DNA of 18,912 nt from JAAYCI01 sp031548875 (GCA_031548875.1 JAVBQQ010000054.1:1-18912); one strand, 5' to 3'; numbered from the stretch's first letter, positions 6,582 through 14,273 are shown. The notes: generated from the sequence alone by a model not told the origin. Translations and numbers: made by a program.

Positions 6582-7466
6582 TCAGAACCCCTTCGTCCCG
6601 TCCAGCATCAGGCCGGGCGAGAGGAAGGCCGTGTAGCCGTTTTCCTTGGCAAAGGTGCGTACATCCGCCTCCAGCTTCGGGCCGGAGCCATACTCGAGCA
6701 GGTATACGCGCAGGCCGGCCTTTTTGCACCTTTTCAGGTACCCGGCGTAGTACCGGTGGTCTTCCGCGTTCTGGCGGCCAAATCTTTTGTTCTCAAAATC
6801 GATGTTGGTAAGCACGCTCTCCTGGTTCACGCCGGCAATCAGCTTTTTCACGTCCGGTTCTGCGCCCAGCAGCTTCTTCACAAAGGTATCGCCGCCGTTT
6901 ATAACGAGCGGCTTTTTGCACCGCGCAAGCCCCTTCACTATCTTCACAAGGCCGTTGTAGATGGCCTTTCTGGGGTATTGGTAATACACGTCGGCATTGT
7001 CCAGAAAAAAACCGTCCACCTTTTTATCCGCAAGCCTTTTGCCAAGCGTGCCCACCAGGTAGTCGCGCCAGCCGGCCTTCGATACGTCCATCCAGTATTC
7101 GCCCGGCCAGTTCTCATAGGCGCCCAGCGTGTACTTTTTATAGGTTTTATAATAGCTGCGTTCCCGTTCGATGGAGCCGATGTTGAGGTAGGTGTATACC
7201 TGGACGCCCCGCGCGTGCAGCTTTTCGATGTCCGCCTTGGTGAATTCCTGCGCGTCGACGACCACCAGCTTGTACGCGTACAGGCGGCTGATATGCGCGC
7301 GCTCCAGCCCGATGAACACACCGTACGCCCTGGCGGGGGGCGCGGAGGCGGCAAAGGCCGTGGCGCCCGACAGGAAGACGAGTGCCGCCGCAAGCGCAGC
7401 GCACACGAACAGAAGCACACGCCCGCCAGCCGGGCGTTCCGCCCGTTCGTACGCAGTCCTCCCCAT
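6582..7466 (-). CDS. Secreted GH114-like glycoside hydrolase (endo-alpha-1,4-polygalactosaminidase/COG2342 family)
   Basis: This 294-residue protein begins with a positively charged stretch and a hydrophobic signal segment (about 16-41: VLLFVCAALAAALVFLSG, then ATAFAAS), so export is expected. The rest is a TIM-barrel-like domain with the family's beta-strand motifs: YTYLNIGSIE (91-100), YWMDVSKAGWRDYL (124-137), VDGFFLDNADVY (150-161), PLVINGGDTFV (186-196), GVNQESVL (212-219) and LLEYGSG (256-262). Asp151/Asp156 and Glu216 are plausible catalytic acids (inference). Relatives cleave galactosaminogalactan-like polymers, but the substrate here is unknown. Start: the ATG at 7466 has GAGGTGA six bases upstream, overlapping the ntpA stop; an upstream in-frame ATG at 7496 lies inside ntpA. 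It sits between ATPase genes A and B, an odd place for an exported hydrolase. Two hand-counted 60-base stretches (6901-6960, 6961-7020) are about 53% and 48% GC, against 65% in ntpB (5461-5520), which suggests later insertion. Confidence 0.85.
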   Translation of the reverse strand: MGRTAYERAERPAGGRVLLFVCAALAAALVFLSGATAFAASAPPARAYGVFIGLERAHISRLYAYKLVVVDAQEFTKADIEKLHARGVQVYTYLNIGSIERERSYYKTYKKYTLGAYENWPGEYWMDVSKAGWRDYLVGTLGKRLADKKVDGFFLDNADVYYQYPRKAIYNGLVKIVKGLARCKKPLVINGGDTFVKKLLGAEPDVKKLIAGVNQESVLTNIDFENKRFGRQNAEDHRYYAGYLKRCKKAGLRVYLLEYGSGPKLEADVRTFAKENGYTAFLSPGLMLDGTKGF

Positions 7467-7476
7467 CCCGCTCACC

Positions 7477-9282
7477 TCATCCGGCACTGGATGCATCGGC
7501 CGCCGGCTGTTTGGTCGCGCCGGCGCGGTGCCGCTCCAACAGGCGCTGGCTGGCCTCGTCTATCTCCTTGTAGTACCCGGCAAACAGCTCCATCCTGTCG
7601 TTGGGCACGTCGTACTTGATCTTGATGAGCCGTTCAAACAGGCCCGCGCCCTGCAGTTCGCTCACGGTCACGCCGTCGGCCAGCAACTCCTTGGCGCGGT
7701 CGTTCAGGTAGAGGATCACCTTCATCATCTCATACTGCTTTTGCAGCGGCACGTAGGTGTCTTCCTTGTGGTAGGCGTTCTGCTGCAAAAAACCACTGCG
7801 GATGACCCGCGCGATCTCCAGGGTCAGCTTCTGTCCGTCGGGCAGCACGTCGGTGCCAATCAGCTTCACGATCTCCTGCAAGGAGGTCTCCTCGTTCAGG
7901 AGGGAGAGCACCCGCCCGCGCAGCACCGGCCAGTCCTTCGAGACGTTCTTCTCGTAGTAGGCATCCAGGTCCTCATAGTACTCGCTGTACGAGAGGTTCC
8001 AGTTTATGGCCGGGTAGTGCCGGGCATAGGCAAGGTTTTTGTCCAGCGCCAAAAAGCAGCGCACGAACCGCTTGGTGTTCTGGGTGACCGGCTCTGAAAA
8101 GTCCGACCCCTGGGGGCTGACGGCGCCGATGATGGACACGCTGCCCGTGCTGCCGTTCAGGTTCTGGGTGCTGCCGGCGCGCTCGTAGAAGCCGGCCAGG
8201 CGGCTGGGCAGGTAGGCGGGGAACCCCTCCTCGGCGGGCATCTCCTCCAGCCGCCCGGAGATCTCGCGCAGCGCCTCCGCCCAGCGGGAGGTGGAATCGG
8301 CCATCATGGCCACGTCGTAGCCCATGTCGCGGTAATACTCGGCCAGCGTGACGCCCGTGTAGATGGACGCCTCGCGCGCGGCCACCGGCATGTTGGAAGT
8401 GTTCGCGATAAGCACGGTGCGCTCGGTCATCAGCTTGCCGCTCTTCGGGTCTATCAGCTCGCCAAACTCCTCCAACACCTGGGTCATCTCGTTGCCGCGC
8501 TCGCCGCAACCCACGTACACCACGATGTCCGCGTCGCTCCATTTGGCCAGCTGGTGCTGGGTCATTGTTTTGCCGGTGCCAAATCCGCCGGGAATGGCCG
8601 CCGTGCCGCCCTTGGCAATAGGGAACAGCGTGTCGATGACGCGCTGGCCGGTAACCAGCGGCCGGTCGATCGAATCACTGGAGCGCACGGGGCGGGGGGT
8701 CTTGATGGGCCACACCTGCGCAAGGTACAGCGTGTGTTCGTCACCGCGCGCGTCGCGCAGCTTTACGATGGGTTCCTCGATGGTGTAGCTGCCGTCTTCG
8801 GCCACCCAGGTCGCCTCGCCCGCCAGGGTGGGCGGCACCATGCTGCGGTGCTCGATGACGCTCGTCTCGGGGCAGGTGGCAATCACGTCGCCGCCGGCAA
8901 GCCTGTCGCCCACGGCCACTTTCACGCTCACGTCCCACCTCCGCGTGGCATCCAGGCTCTGGATGTGCAGGCCGGTGGCGATGAAGGCGCCGCTGGCCTC
9001 TTCCATGTCGCGCAGCGGGCGCTCGATGCCGTCGAAGATGTTCTGCATCACGCCCGGCCCCAGCGTGACCGACAACGGCGCGCCGCTGCCCACCACCGGC
9101 TGGCCCACCGTGAGGCCTACGGTGTCCTCGTACACCTGGATGGTCGTGCGCTCGTCGCTCACGGCGATCACCTCGCCGATCAGGCCGGCGTTGCCCACGT
9201 GCACCATCTCCAGCATGCGGAAGGTATCGGTGCGGCGCACGGTGACCACCGGGCCGTTGATGGAATATATGGTATCCTGCAT
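7477..9282 (-). CDS. ntpA: V-type ATP synthase/ATPase catalytic subunit A
   Basis: This 601-residue catalytic subunit binds and hydrolyses (or makes) ATP at the A/B interface. The Walker A loop is GGFGTGKT (232-239), slightly unlike the common GPFGAGKT. CGERGNEM (259-266) carries the catalytic glutamate region, and the Walker B-side motif is MMADSTSRWAEALREISGRL (326-345). The bulge (non-homologous) domain typical of A subunits occupies roughly 110-190. I use the ATG at 9282 because MQDTIYSINGPVV is the family start; an in-frame TTG at 9303 only adds seven residues. The ribosome binding site is weak (GGTGGTGAG) and may fold into a small GGTG/CACC hairpin, so initiation could depend on traffic from ntpE. 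The TGA stop at 7477-7479 overlaps the ribosome binding site of the hydrolase gene. Confidence 0.98.
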   Translation of the reverse strand: MQDTIYSINGPVVTVRRTDTFRMLEMVHVGNAGLIGEVIAVSDERTTIQVYEDTVGLTVGQPVVGSGAPLSVTLGPGVMQNIFDGIERPLRDMEEASGAFIATGLHIQSLDATRRWDVSVKVAVGDRLAGGDVIATCPETSVIEHRSMVPPTLAGEATWVAEDGSYTIEEPIVKLRDARGDEHTLYLAQVWPIKTPRPVRSSDSIDRPLVTGQRVIDTLFPIAKGGTAAIPGGFGTGKTMTQHQLAKWSDADIVVYVGCGERGNEMTQVLEEFGELIDPKSGKLMTERTVLIANTSNMPVAAREASIYTGVTLAEYYRDMGYDVAMMADSTSRWAEALREISGRLEEMPAEEGFPAYLPSRLAGFYERAGSTQNLNGSTGSVSIIGAVSPQGSDFSEPVTQNTKRFVRCFLALDKNLAYARHYPAINWNLSYSEYYEDLDAYYEKNVSKDWPVLRGRVLSLLNEETSLQEIVKLIGTDVLPDGQKLTLEIARVIRSGFLQQNAYHKEDTYVPLQKQYEMMKVILYLNDRAKELLADGVTVSELQGAGLFERLIKIKYDVPNDRMELFAGYYKEIDEASQRLLERHRAGATKQPAADASSAG

Positions 9283-9358
9283 GGGTGTGTCTCTCACCAC
9301 CAAATCGTTTCATTCTATCGGGAGGGGGCGCTTTCTGTATCTGCCTACGTTTTCGCCT

Positions 9359-9949
9359 TTAGTCCAGCCGCAGCCGGCCCGAGGCGTAGAACGCCTTTTT
9401 CTCGTCTTCCAGCTTCGCGTCCAGCGTCTCGTTGTATACGATGTGCCCGCCCGCGATGCGCACGCCGCCCAGACGGATGTCGGGCGCCGCATGCACGGCC
9501 GCTTTGGGCAGCGCCTTCTGCAGCGCGGCCGAAAGGCCCTCGTCCTCACGCCGCACCTCCAGCGTGATGCCCTCACCGTCGCCTGCAAACTGCTTGTGGG
9601 CGGCCAGCTTTTGCAGCAGCCAGCCCTCGTAGGCTTCGCTTTGGGTAAAGGCTTCCAACTTTTCTTCCACCTCGCCAAACAGCTCGGCCATCAGCTGCTC
9701 GCGCCAAGCCAGCAAGTCGCGGTGGGCCTGCCCGGCAATGGAGGCATAGCGCTGTTCCGCCTCGCGGGCCAGCTTTGCGCCGATGACGGCCGGGTCGGCC
9801 GCTTCGCACTGGGCGTAAGCCGCTTCCAACGCTTTTGCGCGCTGGCGGCCGGCCTCGGCAATGATCTCCATGCTGCGCGCCTCGGCCTGCGAGAGCACCG
9901 CCTCTTTAAAGATGGTCTCCCTTTTCAGTTCCAGTTGTACCATGTCCAT
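9359..9949 (-). CDS. ntpE: V-type ATP synthase/ATPase subunit E (peripheral stalk)
   Basis: This 196-residue subunit has a long charged helix at the N-terminus (about 1-90; for example RETIFKEAVLSQAEARSM and AEAGRQRAKALEAAY) and a globular C-terminal part. The latter contains DIRLGGVRIAGGHIVYNETLDAKLEDE, the recognisable C-terminal signature of subunit E. It pairs with the G/H subunit to form the outer stalk that holds the head against the rotor. The length is normal for the family. ATG at 9949 with GAGGG upstream; a second ATG two codons later is also possible. Gap to ntpA is 76 bases, with no promoter seen. Confidence 0.94.
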   Translation of the reverse strand: MDMVQLELKRETIFKEAVLSQAEARSMEIIAEAGRQRAKALEAAYAQCEAADPAVIGAKLAREAEQRYASIAGQAHRDLLAWREQLMAELFGEVEEKLEAFTQSEAYEGWLLQKLAAHKQFAGDGEGITLEVRREDEGLSAALQKALPKAAVHAAPDIRLGGVRIAGGHIVYNETLDAKLEDEKKAFYASGRLRLD

Positions 9950-9963
9950 TGGGTGTCCCTCTT

Positions 9964-9983
9964 GGGGCGTGCCGGTGCGCCCC
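9964..9983 (-). other. Stem-loop between ntpG (F) and ntpE
   Basis: GGGGCG (9964-9969) and CGCCCC (9978-9983) form a 6-bp stem with an 8-base loop, in the 62-base gap just upstream of the ntpE ribosome binding site. No U-run follows in the operon direction, so a role in mRNA processing or in setting translation of ntpE is more likely than termination. Confidence 0.45.
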
Positions 9984-10011
9984 CATCCCTCGCCGGTGGG
10001 GCCATACGGGG

Positions 10012-10320
10012 CTAAATGCGGATGCCCACAGCCTCGGCGATGTATTTCTTGATATCGTCGGCCACGTTGTCGCCGCTGTGGCGGTCGGGCATCTCCACGA
10101 TGAGCGGCCTTTCACGGTAGAGCTTGTAGTCGAACAGCATGTTGCGGTTCTCGCGGAAGAGGAGGCTCGTCACCAGCACAAGGCCGATGCTCTCGTCGGC
10201 CACGGCTTTTTCCAGCGCGGCCTTCACCTCTTCGGGCGTGTGCACCACAACGCCCTCCACGCCCACCATCCGCAGGCCGGCCAGCGTGTCCAGGTTGTCA
10301 CTGATGAGAAAATAGCGCAT
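10012..10320 (-). CDS. ntpG: V-type ATP synthase/ATPase subunit F (central stalk)
   Basis: This 102-residue Rossmann-like protein sits against subunit D at the base of the rotor shaft. The family start is clear: MRYFLISDNLDTLAGLRMVG (often 'D..T..GFRLAG'), followed by LVLVTSLLFRENR and RPLIVEMPDRHSG (the conserved P-x-I-V-x-I-P-x-x-x-G region). The C-terminal helix DDIKKYIAEAVGIRI matches the F-subunit tail that inserts into the head and can inhibit rotation. The length is typical. ATG at 10320 with GAGGG upstream. The gene is 28 bases after ntpK. The symbol follows the Enterococcus hirae naming, in which the F subunit is NtpG. Confidence 0.95.
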   Translation of the reverse strand: MRYFLISDNLDTLAGLRMVGVEGVVVHTPEEVKAALEKAVADESIGLVLVTSLLFRENRNMLFDYKLYRERPLIVEMPDRHSGDNVADDIKKYIAEAVGIRI

Positions 10321-10348
10321 GGCAGATGTCCCTCTTGCGAATCTGTGC

Positions 10349-10687
10349 TCAAACCTTGTTCAGGATGAGGATGGAGATGAGCATGCCGTACAGCGCGATG
10401 CCTTCGCCCAGCGCCACAAAGATGAGCGCCTTGCCGAAGCTTGTGGGATCCTCGGTAAGGGCGCCGATGGCGGCCGGGGCGCCGCCGCCCACGGCGATGC
10501 CCCCGCCGATGGCCGCAATGCCGGTGGACAGCGCCGCGCCAAGGTACGCCATGCCGGGGCCGATGTCCATGGGGGCGCCCGCGTCGCCCGTGCCGGCGGC
10601 CGAAGCAATGATGCCAAAGCCGCAGAACAGCGTAAACAGCACAAGCGAGAGGAAGAAAACGCGGCGGATGGTGTTGTAGGATGTCAT
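10349..10687 (-). CDS. ntpK: V-type ATP synthase/ATPase subunit K (rotor ring c subunit), single-hairpin form with leader
   Basis: This 112-residue membrane protein is the ion-carrying ring subunit. Residues 8-31 (RRVFFLSLVLFTLFCGFGIIASA) look like a cleavable signal or extra helix. Two ring helices follow: about 46-75, glycine/alanine-rich (AALSTGIAAIGGGIAVGGGA), and 86-109 (KALIFVALGEGIALYGMLIS). The TEDPTSFG loop lies between them, and Glu95 is the ion-binding carboxylate. This is the short two-helix layout, as in Thermus, not the four-helix ~155-residue K of Enterococcus. Aligned by eye to the Na+-binding c ring of Ilyobacter, the helix-1 glutamine is replaced (Val66) and the residue after the glutamate is glycine rather than serine/threonine. 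That suggests H+ coupling (inference). ATG at 10687 with GGAGGGA upstream. Confidence 0.95.
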   Translation of the reverse strand: MTSYNTIRRVFFLSLVLFTLFCGFGIIASAAGTGDAGAPMDIGPGMAYLGAALSTGIAAIGGGIAVGGGAPAAIGALTEDPTSFGKALIFVALGEGIALYGMLISILILNKV

Positions 10688-10774
10688 GATGGATCCCTCC
10701 GATTTTAATCGATTCTCTGTATCAATCTCACTATCAAAAGAAGTATGTGTTCCGTGGCGGTTCCAAACCCGTGT
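10688..10774 (-). promoter_or_regulatory. AT-rich leader in front of ntpK
   Basis: The 87-base gap between ntpI and ntpK is clearly AT-richer than the rest of the operon, especially 10695-10745. It ends in the ribosome binding site GGAGGGA. In E. coli an AU-rich stretch before the c-subunit gene (atpE) raises its translation to supply the many ring copies; a similar role is likely here by analogy. A TTGATA element around 10725-10735 has no convincing -10 partner, so I do not call a promoter. Confidence 0.45.
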
Positions 10775-12727
10775 TCACAGCTCCACCGTGTCCGAAACGA
10801 ACTTGAGTGGTTTGTAGGGCTTGCCGGTGGGCTGGTAGAAGCGGCTGAACACCTCGTAGTAGTTCAGGCGCAGCGCCTGGATGCCCACGATGAGCCCCTC
10901 CAGCACGATGACGAAGATGTTGCCGAACACGATGATGGCCGGGGCGGCCGCGCCCACGATATCGGCCAGGGTCATCACCACGGTCATCATGCCGGCGTGC
11001 ACCAGCACAAAACCGCCCACACGCAGGAAGCTCACCGTGTTGCTCAGGTATTCCAGCAACGACACGAACAGCTCGAAGAACCCGCCCACCAGAATGTCGC
11101 CCGGTTTTTCGAAGTGCCATCCCTCGCCGTCGATCAGCTTTGCAAGCGGCTCCTGCAGGTACATCACGATAAGCGTGACCACCAGCGGCGGCAGGAAGAA
11201 GAGCGCCGGGCCGGAGAAGCTGCCCCCAAAGGCCACGATGTAAAGGGCAAACAGCAGCACCGTACAGTAGAACACAAGGCCGGCAATGCCGTTGGGGCTG
11301 GTGATGGCCTCGCCCCGCCTGCCCTCGCGGAACTTTTGTATGATGCTGGTCATGATTGCGATGAGCACAACCGCGGCGCCAAAGCCCAGCGAAACGATGA
11401 GGATGGTGGTGATGTTTTCGGCGTGCATCACCTCGAACGGTTTTTCCGAAAGGCCGACCGCGCGCCACAGCGGGTCCAGCAGATGCTCGTACCCAAACAC
11501 GCTGCCGAATAAAAACCCGAAGATGCAACAGAATACCGAGGCGCGCGCCAGGATGAGCCCGATCTTCATGCCGCGCATCTTGTACATAAAAAAGTAGCCC
11601 ACAAGGCCCAGCACCACGCCCTGCCCAAGGTCCGCGAACATGATGCCGTAGGCCACCGAGTAGATGATGGACACGAGGATGGTGGGGTCTATCTCGTTGT
11701 AGCCGGGCAGGCCGTACATCTCGGTGAACATCTGGAACGGGCGCGAGAAGCACGGGTTGCGCAGGCGCACCGGCGGCTCCACCGGCAGCTTCTGCCCCTT
11801 GTCTGCCTCCTTGATCTGCACGGCGGTGATGCCGCCGATGAGCGCTTCGAAACGGGCGTAGTCACTCGCGGGCACAAAGCCGCTTATGTAAAAGGTGCGG
11901 TTGAACACCAGCGCGTGTTTGTTCATCTCGTGCAGCTGGTTCATGTGCGAAAGCCAGGCCGCCATGTTCTGGATGGTCTCCAGCGCCTCGCGGTCGGCGA
12001 TGGCGCGCGGGGTCTTCAGATCGGCCAGCTCGTCCTGCACGTGGTGTTCCTCGTCGGCGATGGCCTGCAGTGCCTCGCCCGGCTTCCCATGCACGAACTC
12101 CGGCACGCGGATGCGCTCGAAGTAGAGCGAGTTGAAGATGTCGTCGATCTCTTTCACCGAGTCGGTCGGCGCGAAATACAGCCCCCAGTAGTATTCGCCG
12201 TCAAAGTCATACACGATGAAGTTGAAGTAGGAGGTGAAGTTGAAGCCCTTGTCCAGGTAGTAGGCCAGGCGCACATAGCTGTTCTTGGGCAGCCGCCCGA
12301 TGCGCACCTTCAGGTAGCGCACCGAGAACAGGTCCTCCACGTCGATGTCCAGGTCCTTCATGTGGGCCAGCAGGTTCTCGGTCTTGGCCTGCACCTCCAA
12401 AACGCCCTCCAGCTCCGCCTGGCGCCGGCTGCGCTCGGCCACGGTGGCGGCGTACTGCTCCAGGTACTCGTCCACCTGCTTCACGGTGTAGGCCTCTTCC
12501 CGGCCGATGAAATCGGGCGCGGTGGTGCCTGCGCCCAGGTCGGCCAGCAGGCCCTTCGCCTTGGTCAGCAGCGGCTCGTACTCGTTCTGCTCCGCCCGCA
12601 GGGCCTGCAGCACCGCCTCGCCCTCTTCGGGCGCAAAAAGCTCGCAGCGCGCAATGGCCGCCAGCGTGTGTTGCAGCATCTTCTCGGGCCCGTATACGTT
12701 GAGGTATTTCATTTTTTCAACGGCCAT
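10775..12727 (-). CDS. ntpI: V-type ATP synthase/ATPase subunit I (membrane stator, a subunit)
   Basis: This 650-residue protein has a cytoplasmic N-terminal half (about 1-340, two coiled-coil stretches around 35-125 and 215-270) that binds the peripheral stalks. The membrane half from about 345 has some eight hydrophobic segments, such as LGQGVVLGLVGYFFMYK (367-383), SVFCCIFGFLFGSVFGY (397-413), ITTILIVSLGFGAAVVLIAI (439-458) and IFVIVLEGLIVGIQALRL (604-621). The motif EYLSNTVSFLRV (559-570) carries Arg569, equivalent in position to the essential arginine of eukaryotic subunit a that frees the ion from the ring carboxylate. The last residues, ending with NYYEVFSRFYQPTGKPYKPL, match the family C-terminus. 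ATG at 12727; the ribosome binding site is modest (GGGGAA). It precedes ntpK, as expected. Confidence 0.97.
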   Translation of the reverse strand: MAVEKMKYLNVYGPEKMLQHTLAAIARCELFAPEEGEAVLQALRAEQNEYEPLLTKAKGLLADLGAGTTAPDFIGREEAYTVKQVDEYLEQYAATVAERSRRQAELEGVLEVQAKTENLLAHMKDLDIDVEDLFSVRYLKVRIGRLPKNSYVRLAYYLDKGFNFTSYFNFIVYDFDGEYYWGLYFAPTDSVKEIDDIFNSLYFERIRVPEFVHGKPGEALQAIADEEHHVQDELADLKTPRAIADREALETIQNMAAWLSHMNQLHEMNKHALVFNRTFYISGFVPASDYARFEALIGGITAVQIKEADKGQKLPVEPPVRLRNPCFSRPFQMFTEMYGLPGYNEIDPTILVSIIYSVAYGIMFADLGQGVVLGLVGYFFMYKMRGMKIGLILARASVFCCIFGFLFGSVFGYEHLLDPLWRAVGLSEKPFEVMHAENITTILIVSLGFGAAVVLIAIMTSIIQKFREGRRGEAITSPNGIAGLVFYCTVLLFALYIVAFGGSFSGPALFFLPPLVVTLIVMYLQEPLAKLIDGEGWHFEKPGDILVGGFFELFVSLLEYLSNTVSFLRVGGFVLVHAGMMTVVMTLADIVGAAAPAIIVFGNIFVIVLEGLIVGIQALRLNYYEVFSRFYQPTGKPYKPLKFVSDTVEL

Positions 12728-12746
12728 TGAATGTTCCCCGGTTCTG

Positions 12747-12766
12747 CCTGCGCAAAGAAGCGCAGG
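12747..12766 (-). other. Stem-loop between ntpC and ntpI
   Basis: CCTGCGC (12747-12753) and GCGCAGG (12760-12766) form a perfect 7-bp stem with a 6-base loop, in the 45-base gap between the ntpC stop and the ntpI ATG. It is directly upstream of the ntpI ribosome binding site and lacks a U-run. It may limit translation of ntpI or mark an mRNA processing site. Confidence 0.5.
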
Positions 12767-12772
12767 GATATT

Positions 12773-13813
12773 TCAGTACCACAGCATGGCGTTTATGCGC
12801 TCGGGCGCCACGCCATACCGCACGCCCTCGATAACGTTGGTGATGTTCTCGCGCTCCAGCTTGCACAGGGCGATGAACGCGGCGATGGCGGCATAGGGCG
12901 ATGGGTTCAGGTGTAAAATGCGCTTGGCGTGGCGGTACAAAAGCCCGTTGCCCGCCACGGCCAGCTCGTCCGGCGTGTCGCCGGCGGCATAGCGGCCGGA
13001 GGGCGACGAGCGCAGCAGCGCAAGCAGTTTTTCGGTGCCCGGCGCCTCGATGAGTTCCTCCATCAGGCGGCGGGGGGTGCGGTAGTTGTATGGCAGCAGC
13101 AACTCGCGCAGCTCGTCCAGGGTGTAGGTATCCGGGAAATAGGTCTTCACGCGCAATAGCAGTTGCAGGTTGTACAGCTGCGCCTCCATCAGGAACATGT
13201 CCCGCACGGCCTCCGCCTCGCGGCCAGAGAAATCCTCCCGCACCTGGCGGAACACGTTTTCGTAGTGGTATCGCAGGAAGATGGCCTCCGCTTTTGGGAA
13301 GTCATCCAGGTCGGGGTCCGCCTCCAGCACCTGCTGCACAGTGCGGTAAAACTCCGTGTGGCGCAGCACCCCGGCCACGGCCTGCAGTGTGTGGGCCTGG
13401 CCCAGCTCGTACATATCAAAATGCAGCTTGCCGATCAGGTAGGGCGGCAGCTGTTGCAGGTACACCCCCGGCAGCCCGATGCTGAGCAGCCGGAGCGCGC
13501 GCAGTATCTCGCGGATCTCGCACTCTTTCACATAGAAGGTGGAAAAGGCGTCGTCCTGGAAATCATACCGCAGCAGTGTCTCGTATTTTTTAAAGATGTC
13601 GTTGTTCAGCAGTTCTTCTATCTGGGCGCGGTGCGGGTCCGTGGGCGAAAGGGTGGCCAGGCTGCCGCGGAAATAGGGGTGGCGGCGCAGCAGCTGGGCA
13701 AGCTCCGGTACGGTGCGGCGGCGCATCATCTCCTCATATTCAGCAGGGGTGATGCGTTTTGCGAACATGGCGCGCGCTTTGGGCAGGATGGCCTTTGTGC
13801 CGTTAGAGATCAC
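12773..13813 (-). CDS. ntpC: V-type ATP synthase/ATPase subunit C (AC39/d subunit)
   Basis: This 346-residue all-helical funnel-shaped subunit connects the central shaft (D/F) to the membrane ring. AC39-family features include AMFAKRITPAEYEEMMRR near the N-terminus and a central region ending in LRVKTYFPDTYTLDELRELL. The strongly conserved C-terminal end reads AAIAAFIALCKLERENITNV, then IEGVRYGVAPERINAMLWY. Family members in bacteria are about 330-360 residues, so the length is normal. The GTG start at 13813 overlaps the TGA stop of the G/H gene in GTGA, implying translational coupling, and GGAGGCGA lies about 10 bases upstream. Second gene of the operon. Confidence 0.94.
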   Translation of the reverse strand: MISNGTKAILPKARAMFAKRITPAEYEEMMRRRTVPELAQLLRRHPYFRGSLATLSPTDPHRAQIEELLNNDIFKKYETLLRYDFQDDAFSTFYVKECEIREILRALRLLSIGLPGVYLQQLPPYLIGKLHFDMYELGQAHTLQAVAGVLRHTEFYRTVQQVLEADPDLDDFPKAEAIFLRYHYENVFRQVREDFSGREAEAVRDMFLMEAQLYNLQLLLRVKTYFPDTYTLDELRELLLPYNYRTPRRLMEELIEAPGTEKLLALLRSSPSGRYAAGDTPDELAVAGNGLLYRHAKRILHLNPSPYAAIAAFIALCKLERENITNVIEGVRYGVAPERINAMLWY

Positions 13814-14220
13814 GGCGCATCGCCTCCCTCGCGCTCGCCAGGCCTGCCCTCCAGAATAGCAGCAGCGATCTCCTCCGCCCAGGCCTTGCGGTTTTGGGCC
13901 ATGCGCTGCTCCAGCGCGTCGCGGTGATGGGCAAACTCGGCTTCCGCCGCCTTCCTGCGGTGGTCCATGTCGTCCTTCTGCGCCTGTTCCGCCTGCCGGG
14001 TGGCCTCGCTCAGCTGCTCCCGCGCATCCTGCAGGATGCGGGCCGTCTCCTCCTGGGTCTTGCGTTCGATCTCTTTGCGGGTATCCTCGGCGTTATGGAT
14101 GATATCCATGGCCATGCGGTCCGCCTGGATGATCTGCCTCAGTTCCATCGCCAGGGTCTTCGCGCGCTCGTGGTCCCGTGTGCCGGCCTGCACAGCATCC
14201 AGTTTGTGGTCTGCCACCAT
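13810..14220 (-). CDS. ntpF: V-type ATP synthase/ATPase subunit G/H (peripheral stalk)
   Basis: This 136-residue, highly charged, nearly continuous helix (about 25-115; for example DTRKEIERKTQEETARILQD and ATRQAEQAQKDDMDHRRKAA) should form the right-handed coiled coil with subunit E in the outer stalk. I choose the ATG at 14220: AGGGAGGTG lies just before it. The frame continues upstream for 31 codons, but that part contains the operon leader hairpin. It is the first gene of the ATPase operon, which is normal for this subunit. The weak sequence conservation of the family means that the call relies partly on position and composition. Symbol after E. hirae NtpF. Confidence 0.88.
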   Translation of the reverse strand: MVADHKLDAVQAGTRDHERAKTLAMELRQIIQADRMAMDIIHNAEDTRKEIERKTQEETARILQDAREQLSEATRQAEQAQKDDMDHRRKAAEAEFAHHRDALEQRMAQNRKAWAEEIAAAILEGRPGEREGGDAP

Positions 14221-14254
14221 GAACACCTCCCTGTTCTCGTCTTTTTCGCCGCGC

Positions 14255-14273
14255 GCCCCGCTTTTGCCGGGGC
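14255..14273 (-). promoter_or_regulatory. Leader hairpin in the V-ATPase operon 5' UTR
   Basis: GCCCCG (14255-14260) and CGGGGC (14268-14273) form a perfect 6-bp stem with a 7-base loop, inside the roughly 95-base leader and about 34 bases before the first ATG. No U-run follows, so it is not an attenuator terminator by itself. It may stabilise the 5' end or affect ribosome loading. Confidence 0.5.

Noticed and set aside
4479..7619. Very long plus-strand open frame (1046 codons) opposite ntpB and the hydrolase gene
   Set aside because: It is antisense to clearly recognised genes, lacks any family motif and is dominated by Gly/Ala/Arg/His. This is typical of open frames created by GC-rich codon bias on the opposite strand.
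10725..10735. Internal promoter (TTGATA) before ntpK
   Set aside because: No -10 hexamer of acceptable quality at 16-18 bases; the AT-richness is better explained as a translational leader.
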